This document shows positions 38,101 to 49,739 of a stretch of 64,000 bases of DNA, piece by piece. Location of the stretch: positions 186,001 to 250,000 of the forward strand of contig CAMPDV010000317.1 in NCBI GenBank assembly GCA_946699065.1. The letters run 5' to 3'. Each line of letters starts with the position of its first letter. Positions within the stretch are counted from its first letter, which is position 1. The translations under genes and the position numbers were made by a program. Origin of the DNA: Loxodes magnus (lineage: Eukaryota; Ciliophora; Karyorelictea; Loxodida; Loxodidae). Below the pieces are notes generated by a model. The model searched no databases. It was not told the origin of the DNA and was given only the letters and a program-made list of their open reading frames with translations.

Positions 38101-38434
38101 ATAAGCTTATAGTATTATTTATCTCTAGCTTGATTATGAACCACTTCTTATAATCTCACATGGATTTAGACAGTCTGAGCAGTTCAAACACTCCAAATAA
38201 TGAAAATGAGGAGAGATAAAAACTTAGCTATCAGAATTTTCAGGTAGGAGGTAAATAGTTGAAGATATAGACGTAAAAGGAGCATTATAGCTTTCTAAGG
38301 ATTTGGTTATATTCAAAACACTAAGAATTTCAGGAACTGTGACATAAAATTCAGCAGCTTAAGAAATAAACTAAAGAGTAACTATAACTGTAAGTAAAAA
38401 TGCTGGCTAGTCAAGTCAAATTTTATTTCTAAAC
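32101..38434 (-). CDS. Giant parallel beta-helix (polymorphic-membrane-protein-like) multi-TM surface protein
   Basis: One uninterrupted minus-strand frame of about 2,100 residues. It begins near WLDQPAFLLTVIVTLQFISQ, a signal-peptide-like segment; no ATG precedes it in frame, so the true start may be on an undetected upstream exon. The body is dozens of degenerate repeats with G-G-A and I-x-N-S/N-x-F spacing, as in pectin-lyase-fold/PMP proteins. Near 33.2-33.6 kb a Cys-rich block (CNDNYEGILCDVCKQNY, CKKCLDQD) precedes at least seven hydrophobic segments (TIFIIVVFISIILYIV, LVFALAVALPSFIFF and others) separated by basic loops. This is the usual shape of large ciliate surface proteins. The 189-base ATG ORF at 32245-32433 is a true piece of it. 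The last residues and the TGA at 32103-32101 come from LINE-like sequence. Confidence 0.8.
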
Positions 38435-39971
38435 TTAAGGGAAAAATTATTGAAAGCTTATTTAAATAAAGCAATGCTTATTATCACATTCTAGCAAAGA
38501 ACTTAGCTATATGAGAAGAGAATTAAGAGATAGCTTTATGAAGTTACTAGAGTAGATAGTTATAACTACTTCTATCATTGTTTACTCTTACTTGATACCA
38601 ACAGCTTATAATCCATCTTTTTATAACTAATCCTCCAGCATTTGAATAAGTTAGCTGAGAAGTAATATTTTTCTTTTAAGAGAGTACTCATAAAAGCCTT
38701 GCAAAAGTATAATGCTAATTACACAGAGTGTAAGATCTAGCTTTAGTAATTATTATGCTTTAGTATAGTTTGCATAGCAGTATTTAAAAATAGACTCATC
38801 TTCTCTAAAAGGATTATGCTTATTAAAGGACTTTAAAATAGAAAAAGAAAATAACTCTAAGCTTAATTGTTTGCTACATTCAAAAGGATTCAGTAGCTCA
38901 GCTATTTATCTTATAAACCTTTATCAAAAGATCGAAGGGCATATTATGCCCATTAACTAAACTTTCATGCATATGATTCTTTAACTTTTCAAAAGCCCTA
39001 GTTATAAGAGTGCTGATTTACTAATATCTCTCATTACTAAAGCTTAGCTTATTTGACCTGTATTAATGGCTAATATAAGCTATTATATAATCTTCTGCTT
39101 ACTTCTAAACTCTTATTGATAAAAAGCATTAAAGGCTTGGTATGCTACTAAGAACTAGACTAATGGTTTTTGAGCATTTTAATAATCAAATGATTGACTA
39201 TAAAAATATAATCATTTAGTGCTTTTCTCCTAACAAAGTGCTTTAGTCACACTATACATACAAGGTTAATTACACTAGTTATAAGACCTATCAATTCAAC
39301 TGTTTTAAGCTAAGTTTAAAATATACTAACTAAGGAATTTTTCCTCTTAGAGGGTCATTTTGGATTTTAAAGGTTAGAATAAAAGTTAATTTATACCTAT
39401 TAGTCTAAGTAACTAACCAGATAGAAGGTACTCATTTATTCACTCTAATATAACTAAATAGGAACTGAAAGCTAAGTAGGTTATATTAATACTCTTGTGG
39501 GTACTAAAGCTTGAGTTAACTAGCGAAAGAAATTAAACTTCAGAGAGATTTAAAATATCTAGGCTCTAGTATACTATCGCTTAATCACTTTTAAGTCTAA
39601 CATGAGAATTTAGCATAAAAAGATATATAAATGCTTTGATTTTCATTCCTACTATTTTCTCTTAATAATCCCTCAATTACTACCAGTAAGAATGAAGGCA
39701 TTAAAGGTATTTCATTTAACAAAAGCTTGGATATCTTAATAAATAAGTTGTTTCTCTCTTTTACAGATTTAAATAAATTGATATGTTAATATTCTCACTT
39801 CCATATAGAGAAGCCATTATCTAACAAGCATTTTTGTAATCCATTAGCAATCTCACATTGCATTCTGCTATCTCTATAAATTAGCTATTTACTCTAATGA
39901 TATCATACTCATGTTTCTTACTTACATACTAACTCTTTATGTCTAACTGTCTATTTATCTTTTGGCTCTTA
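38435..39971. other. Interval without an assignable gene
   Basis: Moderately A+T-rich. It should contain the 5' flank or a first exon of the beta-helix gene (an ATG at about 38489 on the minus strand is a candidate but needs an intron). Readable stretches on the plus strand from about 39740 may be the 5' part of the following hypothetical gene. Nothing recognisable. Confidence 0.4.
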
Positions 39972-40493
39972 ATGAGTGTTCTTAAATAACTGACAATCTG
40001 ACAGATGTGACTGATTTATAGATATTCCTTAGAGAAGACCAGTTAGCTTAATGTAGAATTTAAGCTTTAATTAAAATATAAGGGTTAGCTAGATGCTATA
40101 AGTGTAATTTAAGAGCATTATACTAAAGCTAAAATTCTTCTTGCTTTATCCTGAAAACATCAAATGTGCAAGGATTGCTTATATAGTGAGCACAAAAAGC
40201 TTAGTTACCTAAATATACTTAATATCCTTATTTAGCAAATTCAAATCTTACTATCTACCAAAAATGAAGCTTTAGTGAATAAATTAAGAAGCTGGAATAC
40301 TATTCTAGCAGTAAATGTCAGTAAGCAGTTTAAATAGAATTATGCCTAGTACTATAGTATCTAACTTAGGAATGCTAAGAAAAGAAAGCTCAGACATTCT
40401 AGTAAATGGGCTAATTAGTTTATATGTATTTAACTTAAGAACAATAAACTATACGAGAGATCTTTGTACTTAATGAAAAAGATAGTCAAATGA
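39972..40493 (+). CDS. Hypothetical protein
   Basis: From ATG 39972 a frame of 174 codons ends at TGA 40491-40493. Its second half has a good coding codon pattern and a basic, helix-rich product (KNEALVNKLRSWNTILAV, LRNAKKRKLRHSSKW). A pair of cysteines (MCKDC) sits in the middle. No family recognised. The frame stays open upstream, with hydrophobic sequence, so the start may be earlier. Confidence 0.4.
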
Positions 40494-40676
40494 AACTTAA
40501 AAAAATGTTAAGTAACAAAAGAAGTAAAAAAGGATTTATCAGGTCAGAAATTTATAAGATCTATATAGTCTAATATTCCTTAAAGGATGACAGGATTCAA
40601 ACCAGTTTCTTCGTGCTCCAAAAAAGCAGGAGTTAACTATATCTTAGAAAGACTATGACCAGGAAAAAGGTACAAA

Positions 40677-41120
40677 ATGGTCACTTATCCGGAAAAGTCT
40701 CCCACCTCTGAAGAAAAGCCTAGGAAATAGGTTAAAAATATAATGTGCTCGGAAGTCTCGAATCTCACTACATAATAATAATGAAGCTATGATAAGCTGA
40801 TTAAAGTGGTGCTGGATCTCCAGGAAGAGGTCAAAAAATCGAAGAAAGACAATAAGAAGATAATGTAAAAATTTGAACTTACAGAGGAAATAGAATCGAG
40901 ACTCATGCTTTAAGAAAGAGACCTTCACGCATTCTGAAATATTTCACAATACAAGAACAGTTAACATAACACTAAAAATAGAAGCAGAAAGAATTGGTAA
41001 AAAGTAGAAGAAAACCAGCAAAAATTGTAACGTTAAATGGACTTACAAGAAAGAAATGATTCAATGATAATCGAAGAAGAAAAGAACTCAAGATTTAAAC
41101 CTAAACGGATCAAAGTGTCA
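40677..41120 (+). CDS. LINE ORF1-like protein, shortened copy
   Basis: From ATG 40677 the frame encodes a Pro/Ser/Lys-rich N-terminus (TYPEKSPTSEEKPRK), then SYDKLIKVVLDLQEEVKK and a coiled coil with RLMLQERDLHAFWN. These are the same blocks as the ORF1 at 23515 (MEQLIKVV, NQERELYALWN). No zinc knuckle was found; the good-quality sequence stops near 41.1 kb although no TGA follows for a long distance. It is a truncated member of the family that includes 23515-24492 and 49740-50460. Confidence 0.55.
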
Positions 41121-41429
41121 TTATTTATATTTAAATCTTTTGCTTAAATTAATTTTTCAGTTTTCAATAAAAATTTGTAATTAAAGACTAAAAAGTTATT
41201 ATAGGATGTTTATTTATCTTAAGTTAGATAAAAGAACTTTAACTCGACTACTTTTGGTAGTCTATTTTTTTGTTTTTTTTCAAGCTTTTTCTCAAATTTA
41301 TTTTTGCAAATAGTCCTGGAAGCATTAAAGTTGGTAATAAACGATTTTTAGCTAAAATATATTAATGTGCTTTGTTTGTTCTAATTAATTAATTTACGAA
41401 ATTAAAGGTTAATTAGTTTGCTAATGAGC

Positions 41430-43141
41430 TATTTTAACCTATTTACCTATCAACAGGGTTTTTCTTAAGTCTCCTTCTGGTACTTTTGGTATATGGTTGC
41501 TTATTGTTTTAATTCTTAAATTTCAACTCTGTGGAACTGTCTTGACTTGCATAGGTTATCTTAACCGAGCGAACTCATCTCCACAAGCTCTTATTATTTT
41601 CCGAATATTCTTCTTATTTTGAGAGGGATGTGCCAAGGAACAGAGCGATGTAAAAGAAAATTCAGCAGTTTGTGGCAAATATAGTATTGTATTTCTATAT
41701 TTAAATTGGAGTATCATTAATCCTCCGTTGACCCTTTGCTATCCTAGTTCCATAGTTATTCTTACTAGCTGTGGGCCATCGCAATAGAATATTCCTATTC
41801 TCTCTTATTAAAACTATAGAATCTCAATGGGAATTTTCCTTCCACTCCTGATTAAGGCGAATTCTTTCCTGCTATTTCGTAATTACTATTTTTAGAACTT
41901 CAGTTTAGAGAATAGTGAGAATTTTTTCTTCACTAGATCTATGGTCAATATTAAGAGCCTTCCACTTCCGCTGTTGTAACTCGTCTTCTGAAGTGAGAGA
42001 TAGACTTTGCCAAGGTCCAAGTAAGTGCGGAGTTGCTTGCTAGGAATTATGGAAAATGACACTTCATACTTTCCCCAATATCATTCAACTATCTTTCAGA
42101 TGTCGATGGGAGATTTCCTACAGTTATAAGGAGTTGAGAAATAGTTATGTTTAAGTTAGATCTGCTCCCAAAACCCTTCATTTCTATTCAAAGCTATTAT
42201 ATAGATCCTACTCAAGATATATCACCTTCTTTGGATTATTGTTTGTTCAAAATTAAAAATAATTTCAGCTAGTCTTAGAAATTATGCTATATAATATCAA
42301 GTTATTTTATATCTTTTAAAATAATAACGCGAAATTAAAAACATTTCTACACCGAGCAACACAAATATATTTTTATAAATTAGTTAATTAATAAAAATTA
42401 TTATAGAGCCCGTAGCACCTCATTGGCACACATCTCTTTCAATATTAATATTAAGAAAAATGTTCTCATGTTTCTTGTTAAAATTATAGAAGTCCAATGA
42501 GCCATGAATGAGTCATGTCAGCTTCTCCAAATGAGGAATCTACTTATTAAAGATTATTATCGAATCTTGAATCAAAAGCTCCAGTCTTCTTGAATAAGGT
42601 CCAAATAAGAATTAGTTATAAAGTCTTTAATTAGAAGGCCCGTATAATTGAATAGATGGTAGGAGCTGAGAATTACCTTCGTGACTAAACTTTCTGGTTT
42701 CATGGCTAGGAACAAGTTCCTTTCCTGTCGCTGAGAAAGTCCCTGATCAGAGTCATTTTCTGAAGGGAACGCTTTCTTTGAGATTATCCGCTCTTGGTAG
42801 GGGCTTGAAGCCTGGCTGTTCATAGTGATGGAACTCCCTAGCAGCTATGCCTGGAGCACAACAGGATATCCCCGTTATTCCATAAAAAGAGAGCGTCGGG
42901 TTATGCAATCGGAAAGGAGTTTCCGGTCCAAAAACTTTTTTAGTTGAAATTAATTAATTAATTAGAAGGCTCGCCAGTAAAACTTGCATACTATTAGAGA
43001 ACCCTCGGAGTAAGTTAGGCATGTCTCAATGGAACTTATCCACCTTGTGGTGGCATCTAGTGAGAGATTACTTGCAATGTAGTATACACTGCCTGTGCAC
43101 TGCAACAGATTACCTACTAGTTTTCCGACCGTTGCCGACAT
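41430..43141 (-). CDS. R-family protein, copy 1 (unclassified repeat gene)
   Basis: Minus strand, G+C content well above its flanks. From ATG 43141 one frame reads MSATVGKLVGNLL…, TRWISSIETCLTYSEGS, MEQRGYPVVLQAQ, IQEDWSFWFKIR and LKEMCANEVLRAL, to about 42.4 kb. After an A+T-rich gap (probable intron or boundary) a strongly coding stretch in another frame continues to about 41430: SLTSEDELQQRKWKALNIDH, TKQQERIRLNQEWKENS, GTRIAKGQRRINDTP. No known domain. Compared with copy 2 it carries an extra 331 bp flanked by the short direct repeat GCCTTCTAATT. The block ending EVLRA is shared with the proteins at 43509 and 57663. Confidence 0.55.
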
Positions 43142-43150
43142 CTATTTTAT
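42402..43150 (-). repeat. R repeat, copy 1 (one half of a facing pair)
   Basis: In reverse-complement orientation this matches 43500-43925 closely in two blocks: 42402-42642 pairs with 43680-43925, and about 42966-43150 pairs with 43495-43680. The 331 bp between these blocks is absent from the other copy. The outer end reads …GAGGTGCTACGGGCTCTATAA in element orientation. Confidence 0.8.
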
Positions 43151-43494
43151 ATATAATCAAAATTATGCAATATCAATATTAAAAGAGACTATTTAATTAA
43201 AGTCTTGAAACTGAATCTAAGCAAAACTAAATATCTTTCAATATCAGATAAATAAATTTACCCTATTATAATTATTTTTTGCATAATTGCTAGGCAACAA
43301 ACTTAGATAATACCAAATGTTTCTTTAACTTATATGAAAGATATATAAAAGTTTCTCATTATTACTATTTCATATTTTCAAAGCCAATATTATCATAAAA
43401 GAGCTATAAATTTATTTATTAGATATCCAATTGTGATTTTACTCGCTTTTTACTTCTAAAATTTCTTTGATTTCTTGCCATTTTATTATTATTA

Positions 43495-43925
43495 TTAAAT
43501 ATTATAAAATGGATATCGGTTGAAATCAGAAAACTAGTAGGTAATCTGTTAGTGTATATGCAGTGTATGTTGCATTGCAAATAATCTCGTATTAGATGCC
43601 ACCATGGGGTGGATAAGCTCCGTTGAGACAAGCCTAACTTACTCCGAGGATTCTCTCTAACAGTATGAAAGTTTGACTGACGGGCTTTCTAACTAAAGAC
43701 TTTATAACTAATTCTTATTTGGACCTTATTCAAGAAGACTGGAGCTTTTGATTCAAGATTCGATAATAATCTTTAATAAGTAGATTCCCCATTGGAAGAA
43801 GCTGACATGACTCATTCATGGCTCATTGGACTTCTATAATTTTAACAAGAATCATGAGAACTTTTTTCTTAATATTAATATTGAAAGAGATGCGTGCCAA
43901 TGAGGTGCTACGCGCTCTATAATAA
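43495..43925 (+). repeat. R repeat, copy 2 (other half of the facing pair)
   Basis: Inverted relative to copy 1, with about 345 bp of unrelated A+T-rich DNA between them. Conserved end …GAGGTGCTACGCGCT; a similar end is present near 57945-57965. Confidence 0.8.
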
Positions 43926-44336
43926 TTTTTATCTATTTTTTTATTTAAGTTAAACGAAAAATTGCTTTTTGGCTAGAAGTTTGAAAAGGTTTTAAAGTTT
44001 GTAAGATTCTCCTTTTTTTAATAATATATAAGCTTCCATATTGTGCTTATTACTTTTCGTCAAATCTTTCTATCACTCGATGGAAAGAAAATAGTTACTT
44101 TGCGTCAGATTGAACTCCAGATTGCTCTTCATATTTTTGTTGAGAATATTACCGTTATAGGTGTCATTGATTCTTGCAAATTAACTTGTTTTTCTTATTA
44201 TTTTTATTTTTTGTCTGTATTTCATTCCCCCTTTTTCTTGAATTCTATTGGAATAATAACAACTCTGTTAGGATTTTTATCGGAATTATTACAATTTTCC
44301 TTCAATCTTTGTATGAAATTAATCTTACTTCGATGA
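43509..44336 (+). CDS. R-family protein, copy 2 (275 aa, uninterrupted)
   Basis: One frame from ATG 43509 to TGA 44334-44336 with Trp at several TGA codons. The middle matches copy 1: FLTKDFITNSYLDLIQEDW, SFWFKIR, HDSFMAHWTS, LKEMRANEVLRAL. A related pattern occurs at 57.7 kb (VALWKTSVRNFL…KELRTIEVLRA). The N-terminal 60 residues are read in a different frame from copy 1, so one copy's N-terminus is probably not genuine. The C-terminus is hydrophobic with several possible membrane spans. Function unknown. The standard-code ORFs at 44043 and 44174 lie within or beside its C-terminal part; the first is in the same frame. Confidence 0.5.
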
Positions 44337-44464
44337 TACATTTCGCTAACATTTATCTATTTAAAGACTTAAAATAAGTGTTAATTATTTGGGAAATAAT
44401 CAATTATAGTACGTAATATCTTAGATTATTTACTTATATAATATGTTTAAAATTTATGATTATA

Positions 44465-45004
44465 ATGCTAGATATCATTAAATAAGTTTAGTATTTAAAG
44501 TAATCAAATCAAATTAAATATATACCAAGAAAGAATTTCAATCCTTGTAGGTTTTTAACTTATTTCTTGATTCGACTTTTCCTCTAGTCTGTTTCTTCTT
44601 CAATCTAAGGTGACCCTATATTCGTGATTATAGATCTGAAATTTCCAATTAAGTGCTGTTCTTGATTCTATATTGACCATCAAGCTATCATAACTAGAGT
44701 TATTGGGAATGCATTAAATCCTCATTTGATGGAATTTCATTCTGCAAATAGAGATTGAGATACAATTGAATCTCAACAATAGGGCTGTGCTGCTAAACCT
44801 AAAGTGAGGATATTCAAGAGACTTCATGAAGAATGGGATTACTATTCCATCACAATTCCTTATAATCCTGCTAGAAAGTCTTTCTTCATTCAAGGTCCAA
44901 ATTCTAGTCTTCCATTTTTAATTATAAATGATTTCATAATTTAATTTAATTTCTACCATTTTTATGTTAAGGTTTAAGTGTTAATTACGCTATTTAAAGA
45001 GTGA
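44465..45004 (+). CDS. Hypothetical protein upstream of the RING-START gene
   Basis: A frame from ATG 44465 to TGA 45002-45004 (about 179 residues). From 44610 it is clearly better coding than its flanks: DPIFVIIDLKFPIKCC, IGNALNPHLMEFHSANRDWD, then KPKVRIFKRLHEEWDYYSI, PYNPARKSFFIQGP. The 5' part is weaker and could hold a short intron. No family recognised. It ends only 19 nt before the ATG of the next gene on the same strand; the two could share a short spacer promoter, or this could be a separate short gene. Confidence 0.5.
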
Positions 45005-45023
45005 AGTCTTTAAAATAATAATA

Positions 45024-46671
45024 ATGGTTGAAAAGACCGTAAATATCAAGTGCTAAACTTGTAATTAAAATTACGACGATTAGAAAAAGGTTCCAATGAT
45101 CCTTTCATGTGGACACTTAATGTGTTTTGAATGTATTCAAAATCAATATTGAAAGTCAGGTTAAATATAATGCTTAAACGATGGTTGCAAGGAAGTTACA
45201 TTATCACATCCAACCAAAATAAAAAATGATGAAATGGTATTATAAACCATCAAATAATAATCCATAAAAGCTGATTTAGAAGCACTAACAATTTTCGAGA
45301 ATGAAGTAAGCAAAGAAATCTTAAAAATTAAAAAATTAAAGCTATAGATAGTTAATAAGTTCTTATAGGACCTTTAAAATTATTTACTGACTAATATCTC
45401 TAATATGCAAAAAGACTTGCAGAGTATTCTGATATCGACAAAGCAAAATATAAGTACTTTGATGGAGCTTTAAAGTTAAACGAAATCTTCAAACGTAAAT
45501 CTCACTAGATAATAATAAATGCAAATGGTTTAAAGTGATAGAAATGTAGTTGAAAAAGCTTAGCAAGAAGTTAATCAATTGATAAACTATAATTTAAATG
45601 TTTTTGACTAAAACAATATTTACCTAGCAAAGATATCAGATAGTTAAAGATAAATTGAGTAATGTTAAGAATATATTAAATAGTTGACTAACTAGATATA
45701 AATTTTATCAGGAAAGCTAGTAAATTATTAAAATGAATCACATTATGAAAGAGATTAACGGAAGTAGTTGACTTAAATATATAAAGAGTAAGAAAAAATT
45801 TTATCCTCTCAAAAGGAATTAAATTAAGCTTCATAAAAGACAATAGATTAGTTAAAGTAGGAAATATCAAAAATTTAATAAGAATTTTAAAAATAATAAC
45901 TACAAAATGTATAAAATTAAGGACCCCCAAGAGTGACTGCCTATGTTCCAAGAATTTAAGCTAATGTTCCAAACACTTAAACTATCGCTTCTGTTAACTT
46001 ATAGATATCAGCTTTTATAAATGCACCCGAAGAAGAAGTAAAAGTTTAAGCTCTAACTCCATAACCACTTAATCTTGAGTTACAAAAATATGAAGCTATG
46101 GTACAGGAGATCGAAAAAGATAGCAAAGATGGATGGATTTGCTAAAAAAGAGAGAAAAATATAACTCTCCAAACTAAACCATATTCTAATGATTGGGCTG
46201 CATTTTCTATTACTACTGATTTAGCAGGAAAAAATATAACATAAGTACTTCCCTATTTTACTTAATTTGAATCAGTAAAAAAGTGGAAAGAAAATTTGAA
46301 AGCATTAACAGTGCTTAAAGAAATAGTTCCTGATTTAAAGGTATTGCAAAAATAGCTCAAAGTCAAAGAGATAAAAGATAGAGAATTTATTTATATGCAG
46401 AAAATAAAAAGAGTTCCAAATTAGGTTATTATTTACGAAAAATCTTTTGTTTTCCCTGGTACCGAAAATCCTTCAAAAGGACACGAAAGAGGAGATTTGG
46501 TAAGCCTTAATATAGTTCCATAAAGTAACATTAATTGAAACAGGTCAAAATCTAAATCTTATTTTCCAAGGAAGTCTTAATCCAAGAGTAAACATGTGAT
46601 GAGTAGATAAGTTTACAAAAATGGCATTCAATAGCATTGTAAAACTTAAAGAAGTGATAATGGGAAATTGA
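45024..46671 (+). CDS. RING finger - coiled coil - START-domain protein
   Basis: 543 residues in two exons, 45024-46499 and 46516-46671. An N-terminal C3HC4-type RING finger has ligands C10, C13, C29, H31, C34, C37, C50 and C55 (LSCGHLMCFEC), which suggests ubiquitin-ligase activity. A long Gln/Lys/Glu-rich coiled coil spans roughly residues 60-290. The C-terminal 200 residues look like a START lipid-binding domain: DGWICQKREKNITLQTK, then VLPYFTQFESVKKWKENL, REFIYMQKIKRVP and a final helix DKFTKMAFNSIVKLKEVI. A 16-nt intron is needed to complete the last START strands. The stop TGA 46669-46671 follows the helix directly. A RING fused to START is uncommon; a membrane-lipid-responsive E3 ligase is a reasonable inference. 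The minus-strand ORF 45688-45951 is a shadow. Confidence 0.8.
46500..46515 (+). other. 16-nt intron in the RING-START gene
   Basis: GTAAGCCTTAATATAG: consensus donor GTAAG and acceptor TAG. Removal changes GDL/VSLNIV… (which breaks the domain) to GDLFHKVTLIETGQNL…, the expected START C-terminal strands. Confidence 0.8.
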
Positions 46672-47450
46672 TGCAAAACTCGGATTCTTTTTTTTTAAAC
46701 TGTAGATATAAATTTTAAAATCTAAGCAAGAAACTTATCAGCTACTTCATTCTTCACTTGCTAATTTTATATTACTTTAAGATTTTTTCTGAAAGTAATT
46801 TTATTTCTATAAACATAATCGTCAATAAAGCCTCTATAAGATTTATTACTCTAAGACTAATCATCTTCCTTGGTTATTTTTCTTATATTTACTAAAGATT
46901 ACTATAAGTTATTTTATACTAGTTTGAATTAAGAATTAGTAGATAAAAGAAAAATTAAGTAATTTAGATACTTAGCTACTATAAATAGCTATAGCTTTAT
47001 TCAAAGGCTAGGATTAGATAATAATAAGAGAATAAAGGGCAATAAAACCCTTTACTAATCACTGTTTATCGAAAACTAATTGAATAAAGTATGAAAATAA
47101 TTAAAATAAGTATATGCTTAAATTAGTTAAAATGCATTTGAAACTTGCTTAATAGCAATACTTAGTGAATAGTCACTAATTAGTCACTAATTAGTTATAC
47201 AGTAGCTTATAAAAAAGGAAGGAATAATGCTACCAAAGATAGGATCTTAAATAATACATACGATGGTGCTTTGTTTATAGTGGTTATTTAATTAAAGTGC
47301 TTGATTATCAATAAAAGGCTAAGAAATGCAAATAAGAATATAAAATATCTAGTTACTTAAATATATGAAAGCGTATAGATCAATAAGAATAAGGGATTTT
47401 AATTATGAAAATAAGTATGTAGAGATGTAAACCTCAAAAGGTATTAAAGC
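46672..47450. other. Spacer, nothing identified
   Basis: A+T-rich 3' flank. Contains a short tandem AGTCACTAATT duplication at about 47170-47190. No gene recognised. Confidence 0.5.
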
Positions 47451-48420
47451 AAAAATATAATTATTAGAATAAACTAAATGGATTAAAGCTCTTCTAAAGG
47501 AAAAACTTAAACAGTCTTAACTATGAATTACTAAAAAGAGATGAAACAACTGTTCTCAAAGAATCAGACCCTAAAATTTTATTTTTTGGAATAGAGGAAA
47601 AAATTTGGACAAATTTACAAACTGTGGCTAAGATTTAACAAGAAATAATTATGAAGAAAAGAAAATAGCAGCAAATCGAAATTGTAAAAGAAAAACTTCC
47701 AGATAGATTAATAGAATAAAGATTCAGCCTGTTTACCTTATAGACATGATCAATAGTACAATAAATTTAAAGAGACTCTATGGATGATGAGAAAGAGCAA
47801 AGATTAATTTATTCCTATAATCAAAAATGTATTAAGATGTCGCTTTTGTAAGAGAAAAGGACATTTTCTAAGATAAAGCTAAAAATTTTAATAAAAGTAA
47901 AGAATAGAGGAAAATGACTATGGACCAAACTTATCTAAATATATTGCTCAAATGAAAGTAAGGTCTATAGAAGAAAAATGTATTAAGGAATGAAATTGCA
48001 TTAATAAATATGTAAGCGAATAAGGCAATAATGAAGAAAATAATAAAATAAGTTGCAAGTAGATTAATCCTAAAAGAGCAAGAAGAGGACTGATTATACT
48101 ATGAAGAAGACTAAATTAAAGAGGAAAATATGAAGAAAGATATCAACAATTTCAGAAGCAGATTTAATAAAAATCGTGATGATTTTATTAAAGGAGGAAT
48201 CACGATTATTTATTATTATATTAGCAAATAGAATGTAAAAAATAGCAAAAGAATATGATATTCTTAAATAATACGCAAATGCAAATAAATCTAATAGATA
48301 AAGTTAATTTAAAGAGAGTATAATTAATTTTTCCTGTATTAATGGCTATTTTAAGTTAATCACCTTAATCAAGTTGAAAAATTTAAAGAGGACAAACCCT
48401 AAAAATAGGTTAAAACATTA
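47450..48420 (+). mobile_element. ORF1-like remnant with a partial zinc knuckle
   Basis: The plus strand contains a Lys/Gln/Glu-rich coiled-coil-like stretch (TVAKIQQEIIMKKRKQQQIE, 47620-47680) and, in another frame near 47830-47880, RCRFCKRKGHFLRQS (C-x2-C-x4-H, last ligand absent). Its immediate upstream context resembles the segment before the knuckle in the ORF1 genes at 21788 and 23515. The frames do not connect, so it is treated as a decayed LINE ORF1-type element. Confidence 0.4.
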
Positions 48421-49739
48421 TTAAATCATAAGAAAAACATCATATCAAGATTAACAGATGCTAGAACCATCGTATCTTAAAAAACTTCGTTTTTGAAATA
48501 GGATTTAGCAATGCAAGGAATTGATTTTATTTAAGACTGCTTGTAAATATTTATGAAAACAACTAAAATTGAAATCAAACAATTCTAAAGCAGTTAATCA
48601 CTCAGATAGGAAATCCTGGATTATAACAGTTTTATAAATAGAGTGAATTTGAAAATTATGAGCTCATAATTTTAAATTAAAAAAAATGTAACTAAAGTGT
48701 GCAAAACACTGCTTTAATAAATATTATAAGATTAAGAAAATATGAAGAGATATTTACCTAATAAAACCTTAAAAAATATATCGAACTAGAAAAATAAATG
48801 ATTAAAACATGATTATTTATCTTAACATCTTGGAATTATAAGTAATTAAAAAAAAGGAAAAGATCGAAAGTTCTAAAAATGGCTATGAGCAACCGCTATA
48901 AAAAAACATAAATAAAATAAAATTTAGACAGATGTATTGCTTACTAAGATTAATATACAATTAAAGCTATAAATTCTAATAAGCCAATACAAGTTTTTCT
49001 ACTAATTCATATATAATATATAAAGAAATAAAGGCAAGAATAATATAATAGTACCATAGGAAGTGTGATTCTTGAAAAATTTTAATTGATATAAGTTTAG
49101 ACAAATAAAGATAACTTTTCTAATTTTTCCAAAAGTAACCAGGTTTTTGAGCAAAATTAGAATACTGCTCGGAATAATTGCATATAGTTCTACATAGGAA
49201 TAATAAAATACCACAAAGATAGACCATAAGAAAATATTTGAAAATTCATCAAGAATTATTCAAAGAATTACAATATATATTTATTTAACTGATATAAATT
49301 TGAAGTCGCAACAGCATAAAGATTTTTAAAATTAACCAATAATTTGTAAGTATAATTTAGAAACTATAGAAAATGAAAAAAAACAGACAAAATATAAAAT
49401 TCTAGTAGTTATTAAAATAGAAATAAAGATAGAACTCAAAGTTAAAAATAATTGAAAATTCTGTGAATAAATTAAAGATTTTAGCATGAAAATATATACT
49501 AAATAATATAAAAAAGGCATACAAAAAATTTCCAGGAAACAATAAAAATATACAATATATGAAATAGTAAAAATAATATTAAATAATAAAAAAAGAAACT
49601 TAGTTTTTAAATATAACATATATAATAACAAACAAACAAAGAATTAATAAAAGAATAAAAATTATCTATAGATTTAGAATACAATTATTATTTTTTAAAG
49701 TTGATCTCTTAGTTGGATCACTGTCTTTTAAAATAGGTT
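48421..49739. other. A+T-rich interval, nothing identified
   Basis: No recognisable family. The minus-strand standard-code ORFs at 49002-49214 and 49332-49631 are very hydrophobic, low-complexity translations of A-rich plus-strand sequence and are probably chance. Confidence 0.5.

Noticed and set aside
42402-43925. Helitron-type ends (hairpin near the terminus)
   Set aside because: A hairpin is possible at the end motif, but no CTRR terminus follows, and the motif is coding in at least one relative.
44043-44160. Possible ubiquitin-like start (QIFLSLDGKKIVTL…)
   Set aside because: Resemblance to the first strands of ubiquitin is limited to about ten residues, later ubiquitin landmarks are absent, and the segment lies in the frame of the R-family copy 2 protein.
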